A stretch of DNA of 64,000 nucleotides, taken from assembly GCA_018268715.1 (NCBI GenBank), contig JAFDVZ010000002.1:181632-245631 (forward strand). The letters run 5' to 3'. Origin of the DNA: Acidobacteriota bacterium (lineage in GTDB: Bacteria; Acidobacteriota; Terriglobia; Bryobacterales; Bryobacteraceae). The notes under the pieces are model-generated. The model had not been told where the DNA came from and made no database searches. It was given only the letters and a program-made list of their open reading frames with translations. How positions within the stretch are numbered: the stretch's first letter is position 1; each line of letters begins with the position of its first letter. The position numbers and the translations under genes are program-made. Below are positions 61,096 to 64,000 of this stretch, piece after piece.

Positions 61096-62700
61096 ATGCG
61101 AAGTCTTCTCCTATTCTCACTGCTAACGGCGCTCCCGGCGTGGACCGCCCCTCCACGCATTCAATTCACCCAATCGGCCGCCGAAGTCGCGGTCTACGAT
61201 TTCGTCGAGATCACCCTGCGCCTGTCCGAACCGCCCTCTGGAAATCCCTTCGCCCTCGCGGTGGCAGGCTCATTCGCGCCCGCTAACTCGTCCGAGCGCA
61301 CGCCGGTGGAAGGCTTCTGCGACTCCGACGACGGCTCCACTTATCGAGTGCGCTTCACGCCCTCCAAGCCCGGCGGCTACAATTTCACCATCGCCTTCCC
61401 CGGCGCCGAACCGCACCATGGATCCTTCCGCGCCATCGACAAACAGCGTCGCGGGCCCATCCGCGTCGATCCCGAACATCCCTGGCACTTCATCTGGGAA
61501 GGCTCCGGCGAGCACTACTACTTCAACGGGACAACGGCCTTCTGGCTGATGGGCTGGCGCGACGAGCGCGTCATCCGGTCGAGTCTCGACCGCTTTCATC
61601 GGCTGAAGGTGAATCGCGTTCGCGTGCTGCTCGCCGGCCGCACCAACACGATGTACGGAGAACCCGCCATGAACACGAACGAGTGGAGCGTGTTCCTCAG
61701 CCCATGGCCCGCCGTGAAGGCGGATGACTTCTTCCATCCCGGCTTCGACTACACGCGCTTCCGCGTCGAACACTGGCGGCGCTTCGAGCGCATGCTGGCA
61801 TGGGCCCGCGAGCGCGACATGATCATCTCGGTGATCTTCGATATCGCCGACGGCCAGGTCCATCTCACGCCCTACAGCGAGGATGAGCGTCGCTACTTCC
61901 GCTACGCCGTGGCGCGGCTGGCCGCCTACTCCAACGTGACCTGGGATCTTGGCGACGACCTCGACACATTCCGCGACGACAAGTGGGCGCACGAAACCGG
62001 TTCATGGCTTCACGGCGTCGATCCCTATCGCCATCTCGCCACCACGCATCCCGTGCATCGCGAACATCAGGACCGCGCCGCGGCCTGGTTCGGCTTCACC
62101 TCGATTCAGGAATGGGGACGCCGGCAGCACGCTCTCATGCTCGAGCAACGCGAGTTACAACGCGCGGCCGGCCGCATCATTCCGCAGACCAACGAAGAGT
62201 ACGGTTATGAGGACCACTATCCGTTATGGGCCCCCGCGCCCCCGGCCGACTCCGCCGACGTGCTGCGCCGCACCGCCTGGGACATCGCCATGGCGGGCGC
62301 TTACGGCGCATCCGGCGAGACCGTGCGCCGGGGCGTGGGCGTGTGGCCCGACACCGGCGGCGGCTGGATGAACGGGCGCGGCGACGACACGACGACGATG
62401 CTCGCCGGCTACGCGCGCCTCTATGAGTTCATGACTCGCTTCGAATGGTGGAAGACAGAGCCGCGCGACGAGTTAGTCGACGCCGGTAACTGGTGTCTCG
62501 CCGAAACGGGCCGCGTCTACGCGGTGTATCTGCCGAACGGGGGCGCGGCGACCGTCAAGCTCGCGCCCGGCCGCTACCAGGCCGAATGGTTCGATCCATT
62601 GACAGGCGAAGCGATTCCGATCGGCCAGGCCGAGGATCCCTCGTGGACGTCTCCGGCCCCGCCTCGCAAGGGCGATTGGGCGTTGCTCGTGCGCCGCTGA
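61096..62700 (+). CDS. Secreted DUF5060/DUF4038-type glycoside hydrolase-like protein
   Basis: A 534-residue protein with a signal peptide (MRSLLLFSLLTALPAWTAPP). The N-terminal DUF5060-like Ig domain (VAVYDFVEITLRLSEP, YRVRFTPSKPGGYNFTI) leads to an apiosidase-like (DUF4038) TIM barrel (YYFNGTTAFWLMGWRDERVIRSSLDRF, MIISVIFDIADGQ, NVTWDLGDDLDTF). A C-terminal beta domain follows (YAVYLPNGGAATVKL). It probably cleaves a plant polysaccharide. I chose ATG 61096; an ATG at 61075 would add seven residues before the signal peptide. Confidence 0.87.
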   Translation: MRSLLLFSLLTALPAWTAPPRIQFTQSAAEVAVYDFVEITLRLSEPPSGNPFALAVAGSFAPANSSERTPVEGFCDSDDGSTYRVRFTPSKPGGYNFTIAFPGAEPHHGSFRAIDKQRRGPIRVDPEHPWHFIWEGSGEHYYFNGTTAFWLMGWRDERVIRSSLDRFHRLKVNRVRVLLAGRTNTMYGEPAMNTNEWSVFLSPWPAVKADDFFHPGFDYTRFRVEHWRRFERMLAWARERDMIISVIFDIADGQVHLTPYSEDERRYFRYAVARLAAYSNVTWDLGDDLDTFRDDKWAHETGSWLHGVDPYRHLATTHPVHREHQDRAAAWFGFTSIQEWGRRQHALMLEQRELQRAAGRIIPQTNEEYGYEDHYPLWAPAPPADSADVLRRTAWDIAMAGAYGASGETVRRGVGVWPDTGGGWMNGRGDDTTTMLAGYARLYEFMTRFEWWKTEPRDELVDAGNWCLAETGRVYAVYLPNGGAATVKLAPGRYQAEWFDPLTGEAIPIGQAEDPSWTSPAPPRKGDWALLVRR

Positions 62701-62736
62701 CTGAAGGGGTGCGCGTCCGCGTATGATGAAGGCATC

Positions 62737-63183
62737 ATGAAGCGTGTTCTCCCGTTCGTCATCGCGTCGTTGATACTGCTCGCGCAGCCGGCCATGCGGC
62801 CGTCCGATCTCATGCAGCCCGCGGCTCTCGCGGCGGTTCTCAAGGGATCGGGTCCGAAGCCCGCCGTCGTGTTCGTCGGCTTCCCCGTCTTGTATCGCAG
62901 CACACGCATTCCCGGAGCGCTGCTGGCGGGCCCTGGGGCGCGCTCATTGGGCATCGAGGAGCTGAAGCGGACCGTGGCGAAGCTGCCGAAGGATAAGGAG
63001 ATCGTGCTCTATTGCGGATGCTGCCCCTTTGGCAATTGCCCCAACGTGCGGCCCGCTCTCGAGGCGATGAAGGCCATGGGCTATACGAAGGTGAAGGTGC
63101 TCGAGATTCGTGAGAACCTCAGCTCGGACTGGGTTTCGAAGGGATATCCAACGGAGAAAACGGCGGGCGCCTCGGGGTTCTAG
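62737..63183 (+). CDS. Secreted rhodanese-like protein with Cys-rich active loop
   Basis: A 148-residue protein with a signal peptide (about residues 1-20) and a rhodanese-like fold: VLYRSTRIPGALLAG, KDKEIVLYCGCCPFGNCPN and an ending WVSKGYPTE. The expected catalytic Cys is Cys93, and three more cysteines lie at 95, 96 and 101, so the loop is longer than the usual six-residue rhodanese loop. It may bind metal or transfer sulfur in the periplasm (inference). The gene follows the glycosidase by 36 bases. Confidence 0.82.
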   Translation: MKRVLPFVIASLILLAQPAMRPSDLMQPAALAAVLKGSGPKPAVVFVGFPVLYRSTRIPGALLAGPGARSLGIEELKRTVAKLPKDKEIVLYCGCCPFGNCPNVRPALEAMKAMGYTKVKVLEIRENLSSDWVSKGYPTEKTAGASGF

Positions 63184-63221
63184 GCCTCGGCGCGCCCGCG
63201 CGCGTTGAGGATGGGGTGCTG

Positions 63222-63374
63222 TTACTTCTTCTTCGCGGCGGCCTTCTTCACGGCCTTCTTCACTGCCTTCTTCGCGACGACCTTCTTCACTGCCTTCTTC
63301 GGAGCAGCCTTCTTGGTCGCCTTTACGGCCGCCTTTTTCACGGCTTTCTTGGTAGCGGTTTTCTTTACAGCCAT
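63222..63374 (-). CDS. Histone H1-like lysine/alanine-rich protein
   Basis: A 50-residue protein starting at ATG 63374, with a ribosome binding site (GGGAG) a few bases upstream. The sequence is almost only Lys, Ala and Val with KKAVKKA and KKAAPKK repeats, like bacterial H1-like DNA-binding tails (Hc1/AlgP-type). It would bind DNA nonspecifically and compact the nucleoid. Other frames across the same bases give repetitive Glu/Gly- or Phe/Thr-rich products that are artefacts. Confidence 0.8.
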   Translation of the reverse strand: MAVKKTATKKAVKKAAVKATKKAAPKKAVKKVVAKKAVKKAVKKAAAKKK

Positions 63375-63426
63375 TCTGATTCTCCCTATTTCTGTTCGCA
63401 GTTAGAAACTGCTCTACTGGCAACTT

Positions 63427-63461
63427 AACATTAAAACGCTTGCAAGCGGTAATGTTTTTTT
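63427..63461 (+). promoter_or_regulatory. Dyad with T-run upstream of the H1-like gene
   Basis: AACATTA (63427-63433) and TAATGTT (63450-63456) flank the 12-base palindrome CGCTTGCAAGCG (63437-63448), followed by seven Ts (63455-63461). Read on the plus strand it resembles an intrinsic terminator before the YjbQ gene. Read on the minus strand it is an operator-like site upstream of the H1-like gene. Confidence 0.4.
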
Positions 63462-63512
63462 GCATGGAGCCCATCGCGGGCCGCTTCATCGCGGTACAAT
63501 TCGTTCGCGAAC

Positions 63513-63932
63513 ATGAAGAGCTATCGCAAGGAACTATGGTTCGAGATCCCGTCCCGCAGGGGTTTCGTGAACATCACGCGCGACGTCGAACAGTGCCTTC
63601 GGGAAAGCGGCGTGCGTGAAGGGCTCGCCTTGGTGAACGCCATGCACATCACCGCTTCGGTGTTCATCAACGACGATGAATCAGGCCTGCATCAGGATTA
63701 CGAGCGTTGGCTTGAGAAGCTCGCGCCGCATGAACCCGTGTCCGGATACATGCACAACCGCACTGGCGAGGACAACGCCGACGCGCACATGAAGCGCCAG
63801 TTGATGGGCCGCGAAGTAGTGGTGGCCATCACCGCCGGCAAGCTCGACTTCGGCCCGTGGGAACAGATCTTCTACGGTGAATTCGATGGACGCCGCAAGA
63901 AGCGCGCGCTCGTCAAGATCATCGGCGAATAG
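63513..63932 (+). CDS. YjbQ/UPF0047-family protein (secondary thiamine-phosphate synthase-like)
   Basis: A 139-residue protein matching the YjbQ family: [51 protein letters not shown], then [39 protein letters not shown]. The catalytic His-rich site of the family is present. Some members have thiamine-phosphate synthase side activity. It is a short cytoplasmic enzyme; its real role is unclear. Confidence 0.92.
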   Translation: MKSYRKELWFEIPSRRGFVNITRDVEQCLRESGVREGLALVNAMHITASVFINDDESGLHQDYERWLEKLAPHEPVSGYMHNRTGEDNADAHMKRQLMGREVVVAITAGKLDFGPWEQIFYGEFDGRRKKRALVKIIGE

Positions 63933-63935
63933 CGT

Positions 63936-64000
63936 TCATCGAGGCAGCGGCAGCGTGGATGGCGGAGGCGCACTGGCGTCCGCGGTGAACGGCTCCATCA
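63936..64000 (-). CDS. Possible 3' end of a minus-strand gene, truncated by window edge
   Basis: The minus-strand frame is open from base 64000 down to a TGA at 63936-63938 and would encode an ending like EPFTADASAPPPSTLPLPR. Pro/Ser-rich tails like this occur at protein ends. Only 65 bases are visible, so this is a guess. Confidence 0.3.
   Translation of the reverse strand, partial: MEPFTADASAPPPSTLPLPR

Noticed and set aside
63205..63428. Plus-strand frames giving Phe/Thr/Ala- or Leu-rich repeats
   Set aside because: They are antisense readings of the lysine-rich H1-like gene at 63222-63374.
62944..63489. Minus-strand frame with Glu/Gly repeats
   Set aside because: It is a frame-shifted reading of the H1-like gene and of the rhodanese antisense.

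Overview
The window reads as a high-GC chromosomal segment of an Acidobacteriota member, most likely Bryobacterales/Solibacteraceae. Two lineage markers support this. First, two secreted proteins (27918-29636 and 30800-33376) end in the Solibacter-type C-terminal domain (TIGR03437 family). Second, two large FtsX/MacB-type permeases stand divergently with no ATPase gene beside them, which is the ADOP pattern (acidobacterial duplicated orphan permeases, TIGR03434 family). BACON and NHL surface proteins, a GH35 (DUF5597) and a GH43 enzyme, and a sulfatase fit a soil polysaccharide degrader. These assignments come from recognising sequence families by eye; no search was run.

Layout. 1-2400: housekeeping genes nnr (5' truncated by the window edge) and tsaE, then an aldo/keto reductase. 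2426-8205, minus strand: a TonB-C-like secreted protein, an SDR, a hypothetical gene, then a carbohydrate cluster (Gfo/Idh oxidoreductase, MFS transporter). The cluster is followed by what I read as a decayed DapA-family aldolase (about 4245-4757). A SirB1-like protein lies upstream of it. 8274-21437, minus strand: a compact unit running ECF sigma factor, anti-sigma factor, a secreted protein, then type II secretion genes gspE-F-G-H-I-J-K-L-M-C, a small secreted protein and gspD. Most junctions overlap by a few bases. No prepilin peptidase (gspO) is present.

21520-35307: a Tat-type sulfatase, a 1313-residue NHL/BACON surface protein with three C-terminal repeats, a lone receiver protein, an orphan nuoA translationally coupled to a secreted TIGR03437 protein and then to an AlaX-type editing protein, a seven-BACON protein, and an S9 peptidase. 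35361-47111: tadA, glpX, a GGDEF-EAL protein, a YciI protein, a GH43-GH35-Crp cluster, a degenerate SDR, an esterase, an aminotransferase and an ABC-F ATPase. 47247-64000: a hybrid sensor kinase with an OB-like periplasmic region, the ADOP pair, another lone receiver, a rhamnose mutarotase, a CxxCH/PD40/TPR protein overlapping a flavoprotein with three C-terminal CxxCH motifs, a DUF5060/DUF4038 glycosidase-like protein, a Cys-rich rhodanese, a 50-residue histone-H1-like protein and a YjbQ-family protein.

How the parts may work together (inference): the type II secretion system would export the glycosidases, sulfatase, peptidase and BACON/NHL proteins. The sigma/anti-sigma pair would set its expression, and tandem c-di-GMP-type motifs in GspE suggest post-translational control. 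The most interesting candidates are the heme/flavin pair at 56187-60294, the decayed aldolase gene, the accessory proteins and repeat-bearing secretin of the secretion operon, and the OB-like sensor kinase. I saw no rRNA, tRNA, CRISPR array, insertion sequence or phage genes.
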